Under the pieces are notes generated by a model. It did no database searches. It saw nothing but the letters and a program-made list of their open reading frames with translations, and had not been told where the DNA came from. DNA of 64,000 nt from Tritrichomonas musculus (lineage: Eukaryota; Parabasalia; Tritrichomonadida; Tritrichomonadidae): NCBI GenBank assembly GCA_039105265.1, contig JAPFFF010000003.1, positions 8,812,501 to 8,876,500 of the forward strand, read 5' to 3'. Shown here piece after piece: positions 50,695 to 61,538 of this stretch; position 1 is the first letter of the stretch, and the number at the start of each line of letters is the position of its first letter. The translations under genes were made by a program, and so were the position numbers.

Positions 50695-53600
50695 ATGAGA
50701 CTCTCCGAAGCTACTCCCGAAAAATTACAAGAACTATTTGAATTGATAATAAACGAGAAACTACAACACGACTTTTCATACTATTGGAACTCACAAGAAG
50801 AATTCTATTATGACATCCGAGAATGTGCTAAGTATGAAGGGTACGATGGAGATTTAGACAACTACGATGCTATGTACTGGTATTTTAAAGGCAAGAACAA
50901 CACACCCGCGCAACAACCTAAACAACAACAAGAACAACCCAAACAAGAAGAAAACCCTCTCAAAACCGACAATAAATCCCAACAAGAAATCGTGAATCAA
51001 ATAATAGAAAAATTAGAATACTCACCAAGAGGATGGGAGATCGACTTTGAGAGATTAGATAAGGACGGCAGACTCTTATTGCTTCCCAAATTGAAGGAAT
51101 TCTTTGAAGAATATATAGATTCTTTACACATTATCTCCAAATACAAACTCGCTTTCAAAATCAAAAATCAATGGCATTCTTATCAATTAACTCCTGAAAT
51201 ATACAACAAATTAATGGAAAATCTGACAGAAAAACACTTCATCTTCGATATAGAGAATGTTGTACCAGAATATTTTTATGAGAATGGAGCCGAAAAAATA
51301 CCCGAATGGAGCCTCTTTGAAGCAGTTCGCTTTAGTGAATTTCAGAATATTAAGGCAAAAAATGACGTTGGAGGAAGTTTCTTTCAATATTTGGTACGTG
51401 AAAACTGCCCATCAAATGTCTCAAAATATCTCAAGAAATTACAGATTTTCACTTCTCTCGTGGACAAAAAAGGCAAACAAAGAAAGGAATTGGACGATTG
51501 CTGTTTCATTTACGCCCTTCAACAAACAGGATGCTACGATAACGATACACTAAACAAAATGCGCCTAAGGATAAATGCAAGATATCTTTCCCAAAAAGCA
51601 TTGAATAATTTATGTACAGAGTTCAAAATTCATGTCAAATTATCTTTCATTGATGAAGATTCAAAATGCAAAAAACAAACAGTTAGGTCCAAAAAAGATG
51701 GTTCAAAAAAGAGTTATTTAGGTATAGAAAATGCCGATCCAACTAGAACTCATACAATGAATGTCTTCAATAAGCACTATTTTCTTGAGGAAATTACTCC
51801 TTTCAGCACGTATTATATCAACCACCTCCTTGATTGTTCAGAAGACAAATACAATAAAGAATACAAACAAGACCACTGGATTAATGCAAGATATTTCATG
51901 ACATCATCAAATTTGGTCCGAACTTTAATGAAAAACAACTTCTTCGTCCCAATCACATTCGGTCAATATAAGGTCCTCAACACAGTTTTCTACAAAGAAG
52001 TAATCGACGATATTGACCTTATCGACCTCGAATATAACGAAGAACAATGCACGAAACTAATAAAATTTGACAAAAAGAAACTCTCAGAAAATGACAACAA
52101 AACATATTGGTATGCCGATTTTGAAGCAGATACATCAACAGAAATTCACAAACCTTTCCTCTGTGTCTTACAGAATAGAACCGGCCGAATCAATAAAACT
52201 TTCCGAGGAGAAGACTGTAATAAACAATTACTAGATTATTTACCCGATGATGCAGTCGTTTATTTCCACAATTTAGCGTATGATATCAAAATGCTGGCTT
52301 CTTTCGGACTCGCCAAATCCATCATCAAAGGCACAAAAACAATGAAGGCTGATATAAAATATAACAACAAAACAATTCATCTCAAAGACTCTTTACCAAT
52401 TCTTTCCTGACATACAAAAAGAGATATTTCCATACAAATATTATACTCTTGATCGCCTCCAAACTAACTGTGGCACAATCAGCGAAGCAGGAGAAAATGA
52501 AGACAAAATTTGGACCGATGAAGACTACAATTTATTCAACTCCAATATCGATAAAATATCTGGCTGCCGAATAGACGAAAATCATTTTGACATGTGGAAA
52601 TATGCAGAATTTTACTACCAGAAAGACGTTAATATCCTTCGAATCGGATTCAATAAACTGCGTGAAGGATTCATCAAAGACTTCAAAGTCGACCCATTTA
52701 ATTTCATCAGCATATGGTCTCTCGCAAACGAAGTCTTCAATCAAAGAGTCTATTATCCCAACCAAAATCTCTATAAATTAGGCGGTCATGTGAGATATTT
52801 TTGCTCAAAGGCGATATATGGAGGTAGATGCATGACGGCATATAACAAGAAATGGCATGTCAAGAAGAATCTCTGCGATTTTGATGCAGTATCATTATAT
52901 CCTTCCTCAATGAGTAGATTATACACTGTTGAAGGACGTCCAAAGGTAATACAACAAGACCAACTCAACTATAATTTCCTCTCCCAACAGTCCGCATATA
53001 TCGTTGAAATCGAAATAACAAAAATCAACAAACATTATGCATTTCCGTTAATCGTTCAAAAAATTGACGGCCTAAACAGAAATAACGACATTCTCCAACC
53101 AAATCAAACCCTCAAAATGGTTGTTGATAATATTACTTTGGAGGACTTTATTGAGTTTCAGCAAATAGAATTCAATATTTTGAGAGGATATTACTGGGAT
53201 GGAAAGAAAGATTATCGTATTCAAGAATGTATCAGAGAGATATTCAATAAACGACTCGAATATAAGAAACAGAATAATCCGCTCCAAAATCTCTACAAAC
53301 TCATCATGAATTCCTGCTACGGCAAAACAATTGAGAGACCAGTAGATAAAGACTATAAATATCTTCACGAAGGAGATGAACTCGATAAATATTGGGCAAA
53401 AAACTACAACAAAATAGTCGAAGATATTCAGTTAAACAACTCAAATATTCACGCAATAAAGACCCTCAAACAAATAGATAATCACTTCAATTTCTCTCTT
53501 TTAGGCACCCAAGTTCTGTCCATGTCCAAAAGAATAATGAACGAAGTTATGTGTCTTGCTTTCGATACAGGATGCCATATTTATTACCAAGATACAGACT

Positions 53601-54040
53601 CATTTATGATAGAATCTGCCGACTTAAAACGTCTACAAAAAGAATTCAACAATAAATATAACCGCGAACTTATCGGGAAAAATTTAGGACAATTTCACTG
53701 TGATTTCCCTTCAATCAATGGTCATGATGAGATGCCAGAATCTATTGAAGCATTCTTCTTGATGAAGAAAATGTACGTCCATATGATTACAGATTCTACT
53801 GGAGAGATAGATTATGTAATAAGAGGCAAGGGACTCACTCAAAATTCCATCAAATATAAATTCAACGAGGTGTTTCAAGGAGATGTTATGAAACTTTATG
53901 AAACACTCTTCAATGGCAACTCCATTACATTCGACCTAACAAAAGGACAACCTTGCTTCTAAATGAATAAAAATATGACCGTATCGACAAAAAAAATTCG
54001 AGAGATGTATCAAAACAGACTATGCTGAAGGAGATATTAC
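50695..54040 (+). pseudogene. Broken family-B DNA polymerase of P2
   Basis: Pieces of a Polinton polymerase of a lineage different from P1. An N-terminal Gln-rich spacer is followed by a Cys-protease-like region (DDCCFIYALQQTG to HTMNVFNKHYFLEE), exonuclease motifs (YADFEADTS, VVYFHNLAYDIKML) and polymerase motifs (DFDAVSLYPSSMS, KLIMNSCYGKTIE, YYQDTDSFMIE). No HNH domain is present between exonuclease and polymerase parts, unlike P1. About two breaks. The start at 50695 is chosen because TTTTTATCTTCATTGCAAAA precedes it, matching the pre-start motif of P1 genes. Confidence 0.85.
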
Positions 54041-54048
54041 CCAATATT

Positions 54049-55233
54049 TTACCAGTCAATCTTCCACCGAGGAATAAATTGCATCATATTTTTTTGTCCC
54101 TTAACTTCATGCAAACCATTCTTAAATCCAATAACTCTATACTTTCTTGGCTGTACATTTGACCTTCTCTTCATCATTCCATCCTTTTCGTTATACAATT
54201 TTACCGACATTCCTTTTGGCAAATAGAATCCTTTACTCGTCATTATGTCATAATTCTCTTTACAGATATTCATCACAATCAACGATTACAGCTCTTTATC
54301 TTCATGAACCATCTTTGGAGAAACGCTTTTTCCGGCATATTTTGAGAGCGTTTTATGAGGTGCGTTATTATATTGCCTCACTAATTCTTCCATTATCAAT
54401 GGAGTAATTATCCCGATTCCCATATTGTAAGCCATATCTCTCAGTCTTCTGATGACTCTATCTATCAGTCCCAAAGAACTGTGCATCGGGTCTGTTTTTA
54501 CCTGTTTTTGCTCCTTTTTCATGAAGTCTGGATAGTTTCCCATTCTCATTCTTGGTGCAGTTTGCCATTCTATTCCATGTATCCTATAATAGTTTTGTGC
54601 CTTTCTTGAGTTAAAAGAACCCTCTCCATCAAACGTCAAGCTCTTTATTACAACGCCAGATTGCAGCAATTTATCGAGGGTTTTTAGGTATGTCTCTGCT
54701 GATTTACCATATTTCGCGAAACGCTGCTGCTTTTCTTCTTCTTTCTCTTCTCCAAACAATATCTGATTTACCAACACAACGTACAAATATCTTGTATTGA
54801 CATTTATCATGACCAAATAACATAATTTATCAACAAACATCAAATCGATAATATAAGAATTTCTTGACGAAACTTTATGGAGCTGATATAATTTGGCGTT
54901 CTTTTTCAGCGGAAAGTATGATGTATTCTCGGCTATTTTGACCTGCTTCTCGGGAAACAAACTCTTCAAAGCTCTTATTTTACTATCTGTTTTGAACCCA
55001 ATAATATTTTGCTCCTGAGGAATTTCATAGGTTGAATATGTCGTTGGTTGGAAATAAAATTTATTGATGTATCTATTGTATCTCTTGTCTTCGGACAAAC
55101 TACTCTCTCCCCAATCACTACTGATTCTATTGAATTCCTCTTTATCTAACAGTCTCTCATGATTATAAACAACAAATTTGTTCAATTTATCAGTGAATGT
55201 AAAGTGCCCCAAAAAAATAGGGGTCTCATTCAA
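54049..55233 (-). pseudogene. Broken integrase of P2
   Basis: Retroviral-type Polinton integrase with an N-terminal part, core motifs (IDLMFVDKLCYLVMINVNTR, SLTFDGEGSF, LIDRVIRRLRDMAYN, RQYNNAPHKTL) and an SH3-like C-terminal part (GMSVKLYNEKDGMMKRR, RKYRVIGFKNGLHEVKG). Clearly more distant from the P1 and P3 integrases than those are from each other. About one break. Confidence 0.8.
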
Positions 55234-55343
55234 TAAAATGGGGGTCGACGATCAAGTTAAGAAAAAATTGAATATTTTTTCAGAAAATATAATTTTAGAA
55301 AAAATTTTTTTTTCAAATATTTTTTTCTCAAAATAAATTTTTA

Positions 55344-55871
55344 TTATCGTTTTCCCTTGAAATTAATTATTTTTTGAATCGACCCCCTATTTTTTGAATC
55401 GACCCCCTTTATTTCTCTCACTTTATCTCTAAAAATAGGTCTTTTAGGTCTTTGTCTCTTTTCCCATTCTTCAATAAATTCGTCATAAATTTGTTGTATA
55501 TCATCATCTTGAATCACAATTCTTGTATAAACTCTGGGCGTATCTTCAAAGAGATATATGTGTTTATTCCCTCCATTTTGCTGAATAAAATCTCTGACAG
55601 CGCCAAATTGTGGCCTGTTTTTGTTGGTCAATTTTTGTCTGAACAATTCTTCTTTGGCTCTTTCGCAAGCATCTTTATATCTGGATTCATTGACTCTTTT
55701 GATGCCTTCTTTCAGTTGTTCTATCCTTGCAAAAAGTAATCTATCGATTCTGTCTTGGTTGATTCTCAAGAAATTATTTACGTGTTGAATGTCTGTTCGA
55801 GTAAAAGCGTGGTTATAAGTAAATTTTCTCCCATTATTGAAGCAATAAGAATCATCGTCCATATAGTCCAA
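55344..55871 (-). CDS. Unknown P2 Polinton protein (175 aa)
   Basis: A charged, helical 175-residue protein (DIQHVNNFLRINQDRIDRLL, QLKEGIKRVNESRYKDACER). Its C-terminal codons fall in a short repeat: TTTTTTGAATCGACCCCC occurs twice at about 55367-55407, and GGGGGTCGAC lies inverted near 55243. No counterpart recognised in P1 or P3. Function unknown. Confidence 0.55.
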   Translation of the reverse strand: MDYMDDDSYCFNNGRKFTYNHAFTRTDIQHVNNFLRINQDRIDRLLFARIEQLKEGIKRVNESRYKDACERAKEELFRQKLTNKNRPQFGAVRDFIQQNGGNKHIYLFEDTPRVYTRIVIQDDDIQQIYDEFIEEWEKRQRPKRPIFRDKVREIKGVDSKNRGSIQKIINFKGKR

Positions 55872-55880
55872 ATAGTCGTC

Positions 55881-56111
55881 CTAAGAGTCTATTTTCTGAT
55901 TTCCTAGCCAGTCCATTATCCTCTCAGCTTTATAATTTACTTTTTGTTGAGGGTCAGAAAGGCATCTACAAAATATCCGTATTTTATTACTGGTAATCAG
56001 GACATCCTCATCATTGCCTCTCAACAAATCGTCTATCGGCAAGTTTGTTTCCGATATGATATGATTTATTATTTTATCCGAATTATTGTAAAGTAAATTG
56101 CTGGTATTCAT
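55881..56111 (-). CDS. Small unknown P2 protein (76 aa)
   Basis: A 76-residue, acidic, helical protein (KIINHIISETNLPIDDLLRG, RIFCRCLSDPQQKVNYKAER). Divergent from the next gene across 17 bp, the same compact style as in P1. No family recognised. Confidence 0.5.
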   Translation of the reverse strand: MNTSNLLYNNSDKIINHIISETNLPIDDLLRGNDEDVLITSNKIRIFCRCLSDPQQKVNYKAERIMDWLGNQKIDS

Positions 56112-56128
56112 TTTTCATTTGGTAGAAA

Positions 56129-56368
56129 ATGTCACAAGAACAGCCCGCTCTCCTCCCTCTCAAAAACTGGCACGGTAGAAAAACTTTCGCCACTCCTACT
56201 CTGAAACAACTGAAATATCGTCTTCAATATTATCGAAGGATATTGAGCCAAACACCTCCCACGGACCCCAAAAAAATAGCAAAAAGAGAGAAGATTCAAC
56301 GAAAAGATGACCGAGATATGAAGGTAAGAAATCTGTTGAACAGAGCTGTTGGCAATCTTTACTCCTGA
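56129..56368 (+). CDS. Small basic P2 protein (79 aa)
   Basis: A 79-residue, Lys/Arg-rich protein (TLKQLKYRLQYYRRILSQTP, REKIQRKDDRDMKVRNLLNR), 22 bp upstream of the KARILSS-type gene. In P1 the same place holds the 81-residue helical protein, but sequence likeness is not evident. The overlapping reverse frame is a shadow. Confidence 0.5.
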   Translation: MSQEQPALLPLKNWHGRKTFATPTLKQLKYRLQYYRRILSQTPPTDPKKIAKREKIQRKDDRDMKVRNLLNRAVGNLYS

Positions 56369-56389
56369 AAATTTTTTGTTATTCAAATA

Positions 56390-56596
56390 ATGTCTGGAAC
56401 TCTCCGACAAGCTCGTATACTGTCATCAGAAGCAAAAAGCAAGAACAATACATCAATTTCGCAAGAACAGAATACCAATATCCAAATAACTTACGGTGAT
56501 AGGAATCACCCTAGGACAAAAGATTTGTCGTATCCCAATGTCCCTCAACTTAACACCTCAAAAACAGTCTCTCGTTCCAATTCGCTGTCTGAGTAG
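56390..56596 (+). pseudogene. N-terminal part of a KARILSS-type protein in P2
   Basis: Starts TLRQARILSSEAKSKNNTSI and has a Pro/Asn linker as in the P1 protein at 26975. The conserved C-terminal domain is absent because P3 sequence begins at this point. The P2 gene thus marks the probable insertion site of P3. Confidence 0.65.
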
Positions 56597-56945
56597 TGAT
56601 AGTGTATCAATAATCGGGGTCAGATAGAATCCACTTAAAACGCCTATAAATGGCCCATATTTGGGCCCATATTCGGGTTAAAATTCAAAATCCACATATG
56701 GGACCCATACCGCATACTACCCCAAAACGCCCATAAAACGCCCATATTCGGGCCCATACAAATTCCGAAAATAGGCCGCATATGGCCCACCTATGGACCA
56801 CCTATGGGACTACCTATGGAACAGACCGATGGAACGTTCCGATGGCGACACAGACCGATGGCGACACAGACCATAACAGACAAAAATATTCCATATTTGG
56901 GGACTCAGATGAATTTGGGAAAACCTATTTTTATATTTGAATATT
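56597..56945. repeat. Repeat-rich terminal region of P3
   Basis: No gene in about 350 bp. Short C/G-rich motifs recur: GGGCCCATATTCGGG and variants (about four times), CGCCCATA, CACCTATGG, and a tandem GATGGCGACACAGACC. Probably the left terminal region of P3; its partner end lies outside the window. Confidence 0.6.
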
Positions 56946-56965
56946 GATTTTTTATCGCATCCCAA

Positions 56966-57442
56966 ATGGAAGCCACTCCAAGCTACTCCAATGTCTACGA
57001 ATACATCAACACACTAGTAGCCCTATTGCCAAAGCCTGATGAATTTGCACAATGCAATTTCGCGATATTATGTGACAAGTTCCCATTCAACTTGAAGAAC
57101 TCATTGTACCTCGCGAGGGTCCTATATGTATCACTCCAGAATGGTACTGAAACCATTAGATTCTACCCTAATAAGCTCAAGGAGAACCTCGAATTTGTCA
57201 AATTGACATCCAATAGTAGACGCAAATTGAGTGTCAACATGCAGGAGTTCTTCGTAAATGGGAATACCGAAAAGCACGAATACAAGGAATGTCCGTATTA
57301 CAACTACTCGATTGAGAGAACCAATATAAATACCAAGGATCTCATTGCCAAATTACGTGAAAAATACGATATTGCAGAACCTGATGTATTCATCGGCAAG
57401 CATCAGGATTTGGTATTGGATGATGACCCAGATATGGTTTAA
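56966..57442 (+). CDS. Conserved unknown Polinton protein next to the ATPase (158 aa), P3
   Basis: The P3 copy of the P1 protein at 28620-29084. Shared segments: VYEYINTLV, CNFAILCDKFP, VLYVSLQN, LTSNSRRKLS and CPYYNYSIERT; the end is LVLDDDPDMV. It overlaps the convergent ATPase gene by 4 bp. Conservation across two divergent elements confirms the gene; the role is unknown, with virion assembly most likely from its place. Confidence 0.78.
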   Translation: MEATPSYSNVYEYINTLVALLPKPDEFAQCNFAILCDKFPFNLKNSLYLARVLYVSLQNGTETIRFYPNKLKENLEFVKLTSNSRRKLSVNMQEFFVNGNTEKHEYKECPYYNYSIERTNINTKDLIAKLREKYDIAEPDVFIGKHQDLVLDDDPDMV

Positions 57443-58395
57443 GCCTTGCTATATATGACCTGCATATCGTGTTCAACCGTGTTCACCAATATGAAATCAT
57501 GGCCCGATAAGGTCCGATATTTTTGCCACAACTCCTCGAACTCACAAGGTATGCTCACCTGCTGATATATGTAATTGAGTTTCTGCCGCGAGAACCCATT
57601 GAATATGAAGAATGATGTGCAGTTATTCTTGTAATCGGTTGGCACGCCCTTGAAGAACTGGATATTGATGTACACGATTGAGTTCTTATGACGCAACTGG
57701 GTGATATAGTTTGTGAAGTATGCTGACTTCAACAGCTTGCTCTTAATGAAGTCCTCGCACAGGATTATGGTGTTGAGTGGTACATTGGGTTTCCCGAGTT
57801 TGCTGATATGGAGGAACTCAAACATCTGCTGTAGCTTGGACTCGTCGAAGACCTTTGGTCCGCAATTCGTAGAATTGTTAGATGTCTTCCCAACCGAGCT
57901 ATATTTGTTATACAACTCCTTCCATAGGTCGAGCTCCTTCAAATACCGTTCAGCATTACTATCAGCGACGACCTCAATGGGCAAGTTGATGAGCTCGCGT
58001 TGAGATTCAAATGTGGAATCATTTATAATACCGTTCTTACTCACATACACGATCATGTGGAACCCCCCGTTATTGAGTCTACTCATTTGAATGATATCGC
58101 GAATTACTGTATGGCTCTTGCCTTTGCCTTGTGATGCCACCAGTATGTTCAAAGTATTGTACCACGCATAGATCCCATTAGCGATTGGCCTTATGGATGC
58201 ATTCGTGATTTTATCCCTATTCTTGGAATAGGCCTCACTCATAGCCGCATCTACATCGAATCTCTGGGATACCGGTTGCTGCCTCTGGTACCTATCGAAT
58301 GTATCAAGATCAATTGGGTCTTCACTGGAACTGTCTGATAATTCAATAGATGTATAGTCGAAAAGGGTTGGTTGTAGGCGCTTGTAATATAACAT
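57439..58395 (-). CDS. FtsK/HerA-type genome-packaging ATPase, P3
   Basis: A 318-residue P-loop ATPase homologous to P1 27717-28631. Walker A is ASQGKGKSH (about residues 87-95) and Walker B is NTIILCED (about 211-218); ITQLRHKNSIVYINIQ follows. The N-terminal 50 residues are variable and acidic, as in P1. Relative to P1 it has an extra Ser/Asn-rich spacer near residue 172 (GKTSNNSTNCGPK). Confidence 0.9.
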   Translation of the reverse strand: MLYYKRLQPTLFDYTSIELSDSSSEDPIDLDTFDRYQRQQPVSQRFDVDAAMSEAYSKNRDKITNASIRPIANGIYAWYNTLNILVASQGKGKSHTVIRDIIQMSRLNNGGFHMIVYVSKNGIINDSTFESQRELINLPIEVVADSNAERYLKELDLWKELYNKYSSVGKTSNNSTNCGPKVFDESKLQQMFEFLHISKLGKPNVPLNTIILCEDFIKSKLLKSAYFTNYITQLRHKNSIVYINIQFFKGVPTDYKNNCTSFFIFNGFSRQKLNYIYQQVSIPCEFEELWQKYRTLSGHDFILVNTVEHDMQVIYSKA

Positions 58396-58414
58396 TTAAT
58401 CAAAAATAAAGCTC

Positions 58415-58564
58415 TTACGCATATAATGTGCGCCTTAGCTCATCAGTCAGCTCAGGTGGTTCATCTTCAGCTGTAACCGATACCAGTAATAGCAGTTCAA
58501 CTACATTGGTCACCAATATCAATCCCAATAGTATATTCATAATGATTTCACTAGCGCTGGACAT
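58415..58564 (-). CDS. Conserved membrane miniprotein (49 aa), P3
   Basis: Short reverse-strand frame: a hydrophobic helix (IIMNILLGLILVTNVVELLL) and an acidic tail (AEDEPPELTDELRRTLYA). It corresponds to P1 27561-27692 in place, topology and tail. Single-span membrane protein of unknown role. Confidence 0.7.
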   Translation of the reverse strand: MSSASEIIMNILLGLILVTNVVELLLLVSVTAEDEPPELTDELRRTLYA

Positions 58565-58574
58565 TTATGCAAAT

Positions 58575-59194
58575 TTAAATACAAATTTTGAGTGATATCG
58601 AGTGCCTTATGAGCTCGGTCCATACATGGTTATATCCATATTTCAACTCATTGGATACCCCGTTTTTGGACACCAATATCTTATCGATTTTCATGTACTT
58701 CGAGTTTGAAACACAACCAGTGCACCCACTATCCTCATTGATGACCAGCTCAACCTTGTCAGCCTTAGTGAGTATCTTAATGAGCTCCATCAGTGTATTG
58801 CTATGACACACTAGGTAGTTGTTCATCCTCAGTGGATTGGTCTCATAGATATTCAGCAATATCTCGAGGAATTTATTTTTGGTACCCAAGTCGTCAGTGT
58901 CGGGGTCTAATGAACGATCGGTCGGTGGACTGTTTATTGGAGCAACTGATGGATATGGACCAGTTGTCGAGGCTGTAGTAAAATTTGCATCCTGGGTGCC
59001 ATTTTGAGGATAACCCCTTCGGGGTTTAGACCTTTAGTGTATCCCATTTGGGGTTGCATCTGTGGGACTTGAGGGTATGATACCGGTTGAACTGGTGGAG
59101 GTCTATTCGCAGCGATCTTAATATTCACATTCTGCTCTTGCTTAACACTCGCATCATTCTCACTTGATAGAATTCTAGCCTTATGGAGAGACAT
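58575..59194 (-). pseudogene. KARILSS-type Polinton protein, P3, broken
   Basis: N-terminal HKARILSSENDASVKQEQ and a Pro/Gln linker, and a C-terminal domain (NKFLEILLNIYETNP, CHSNTLMELIKILTKADKVE, CTGC) match the P1 protein at 26975-27550. About one break. Region between capsid and membrane-miniprotein genes. Confidence 0.75.
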
Positions 59195-59236
59195 TTCCAA
59201 AGTGCAAAAATATTTTTACCACTAATGCCATATTTC

Positions 59237-61189
59237 TTATGCCATTTCTGGATCAACTTGTGAGCCAGCTGGTGATTCATCATCGATATATTCAAGGCCA
59301 TCGAGTGAGAGCTTGAAGTAGGTGTCTCTGCATAAACAGAGTTGGACAGGTGGTGGTCTAACAATGGCTCCACTTGGTTCGATAATCTTGTAATATGTAT
59401 CATTATCACCAGTGAATATTGGTTGACCATTGACTTGAATTTGGATATTGCCTTTGCCACCATCTAAGCCATCATAACAGTATCCAGCAGATGCACGTTC
59501 AGTTTGGACATTGAATACAAATGATGTGGCATCACTCAATGTATTGCGATATCGGACACCATTTTCATCGTTCTTGGGCATGGTGAAGCTATCTTCGAAT
59601 TCCTTTGAACATTGGAGTGTGATACCATCGAGGTCTCCAGCAGTTAATTGGCTTTCGAAGAATCTGGCGCCAATGGTACTGACATTCTCATCTGGGAAGT
59701 TCTTACCACCGATATTCAAAAAGCAGTTTTGGTAAACCGGATTCTCAAATACAGTCAAATCATTGTGATGCTTGGGGAACAACAATGACATGCTTGTGAC
59801 ATTGATTAATGGGATATTCAATGTAGACTTGATTCCGTTAGCGGCAGCTGCAATTGGGAATGCATGGTAATCGACCTTTTGAGATGGGATTACTAGGCCT
59901 TCACGTAATATGGATTCAATGCTTGCACGAGTGGCTTCACAAACACCATAGCCTTGCATGTTGGACTTACAGAGAGTGATGGTCATTCGGTTAACAGTGA
60001 GTGTTGCTGGTTGTGATGAGTAATGGGCACTCATCAATTTATTAGCTTCGGTTTTAGATACGAAATTGACGTAGACATGACCTGCATGTGATGGTTGAGG
60101 TAATTTACCATGTTCTTTGGTATAATGAGCTTGGCAAATTGCTTTATTATCATCAGTCTTTTCAATTCCAAGTTCAGTAAACTCTTCATCTGTAAATGCA
60201 AAGATTAATGAACAATTTTCAATCAGATCATCGAAATCACCTCCAGATGCAGATACGTATTGTTCTCTAACTTCATACTTCAATTGATATTTAGTTGGTG
60301 TTGGTTCGGGAGATGGTGGATTTGGATTATCACCAGGTCCTGGGATGATAGCCTCATTACCGATTTGAGTGAATTGGTGTTTGAGATGTCCATGAGCTTT
60401 GATTTGTTTGAGTTTATCGAGTTCCTCTGGGGATACAGTATCATTATCTTCTAGGAATGCCTTAGCTTCAGCAACCGTGTATGGGTCAATGGCAGCCCAA
60501 ACAAGACCAGCTGGACTGACTTGGAATCTAATGGATAAATCACCAATGATTCCGTTAGGGAATAAGTCAAATGCCTGTAATGCAAGCAAGTCATCAAATG
60601 GTACATTCAAGTCGAATTCAGTTGTGGTCTTACCACCATCCTTGAAGCTATTGAGATTAACGTATGAACCAGCATGAGTTTGACTGTAATTGCTGATGTT
60701 CTCCCATAAGCTGTGAACGAATCTGCGACGCATCTTCTCAGTCTCTGGTTTCAAAACCGAGTATAGGAAGCCCTCGCGAATGCATTCATTTTGCTGATAT
60801 CCGACATTGACATTGTTATGGAGAATCTCGAGCCTGTCAAACAATTGGTTCGAGGACTTAAATCCGACAAACAGTTTATAGAAGTTATTTGGATCATTGA
60901 TCTCTTGCAATTTGGCCAAATCGGTGTTCAATTGCAAATCGAGTTTGATGTGGAATGTGAGGAAGCCTTTGTCGATATCGCTAATGAAGTGGTCGGGGTG
61001 TGTTAATGAAATCTGTGAGTACTGGCCTTGGTGAAATGGGGCTGGCTGGTCATGGCAATCGACAGTTCTAAATGAGAAGCTTCTGGTACCATCATTCACA
61101 TTGATGATATTTCGCATCTTCTGGAATGTGTCATTGACATTCCCAACCTCGTATTTCAAATTGTGAGCTCTTTCGTTCCTGTATCTCAT
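59237..61189 (-). CDS. Major capsid protein, P3
   Basis: About 650 residues, very like the P1 capsid protein throughout (RSFSFRTVDCHDQPAPFHQG, NQLFDRLEILHNNVNVGYQQ). Start set at MRYRNERAHNL rather than ten codons upstream, because P1 starts at the same point and the spacing to the divergent gene (47 bp) then matches P1 (49 bp). The Pro-linked inserted segment (60085-60300) is nearly identical in DNA to P1, while the rest differs at most silent sites. Double jelly-roll fold inferred from the family. Confidence 0.85.
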   Translation of the reverse strand: MRYRNERAHNLKYEVGNVNDTFQKMRNIINVNDGTRSFSFRTVDCHDQPAPFHQGQYSQISLTHPDHFISDIDKGFLTFHIKLDLQLNTDLAKLQEINDPNNFYKLFVGFKSSNQLFDRLEILHNNVNVGYQQNECIREGFLYSVLKPETEKMRRRFVHSLWENISNYSQTHAGSYVNLNSFKDGGKTTTEFDLNVPFDDLLALQAFDLFPNGIIGDLSIRFQVSPAGLVWAAIDPYTVAEAKAFLEDNDTVSPEELDKLKQIKAHGHLKHQFTQIGNEAIIPGPGDNPNPPSPEPTPTKYQLKYEVREQYVSASGGDFDDLIENCSLIFAFTDEEFTELGIEKTDDNKAICQAHYTKEHGKLPQPSHAGHVYVNFVSKTEANKLMSAHYSSQPATLTVNRMTITLCKSNMQGYGVCEATRASIESILREGLVIPSQKVDYHAFPIAAAANGIKSTLNIPLINVTSMSLLFPKHHNDLTVFENPVYQNCFLNIGGKNFPDENVSTIGARFFESQLTAGDLDGITLQCSKEFEDSFTMPKNDENGVRYRNTLSDATSFVFNVQTERASAGYCYDGLDGGKGNIQIQVNGQPIFTGDNDTYYKIIEPSGAIVRPPPVQLCLCRDTYFKLSLDGLEYIDDESPAGSQVDPEMA

Positions 61190-61236
61190 TTTGTATCTTG
61201 GAAAAAAGCTTGAAATCACATTTTTGTATATACCAA

Positions 61237-61488
61237 ATGGGTATTGGCATCTTCAAGAAGATTAAGAACGCTTTCAAGAACGTCGGCAGTAAGCTCAAGA
61301 ATGCAGCTCAAACTGTCATCCGCAACATCCCAAGGGCAGTTGATATTGGTAAGGGGATCATCAATAGGATCAAGCCAATCGCCGACTTCATACCAGGTGT
61401 TGGACCAGTTGTAGACACCATCAGCACTGGACTCAATTACGTAAGCAAAGCTAATGATATAGGCAAATCCATACTGGACAAGGTTTGA
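61237..61488 (+). CDS. Small amphipathic virion-type protein (83 aa), P3
   Basis: MGIGIFKKIKNAFKNVGSKL and FIPGVGPVVDTISTGLN match the P1 protein at 10461-10715. Start chosen at MGIGIF by homology; an upstream in-frame ATG at 61198 lies in the T-rich promoter-like stretch. Possible membrane-active minor capsid role, from composition and place only. Confidence 0.8.
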   Translation: MGIGIFKKIKNAFKNVGSKLKNAAQTVIRNIPRAVDIGKGIINRIKPIADFIPGVGPVVDTISTGLNYVSKANDIGKSILDKV

Positions 61489-61538
61489 TCATCATAGAAT
61501 ATCCACATACATATGAATATATTTTTGTCCGTTTTGAA

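Larger units (their letters stand above)
50600..56596. mobile_element. Polinton P2, partial and broken
   Basis: Parts present: family-B polymerase (+), integrase (-), two unknown proteins (-), one small protein (+) and the N-terminal part of the KARILSS-type protein (+). No capsid or ATPase gene is left on this side. The left end is uncertain and no terminal repeat was found. The right side stops where P3 begins. About three or four breaks are visible, so it is older than P1. Confidence 0.75.
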
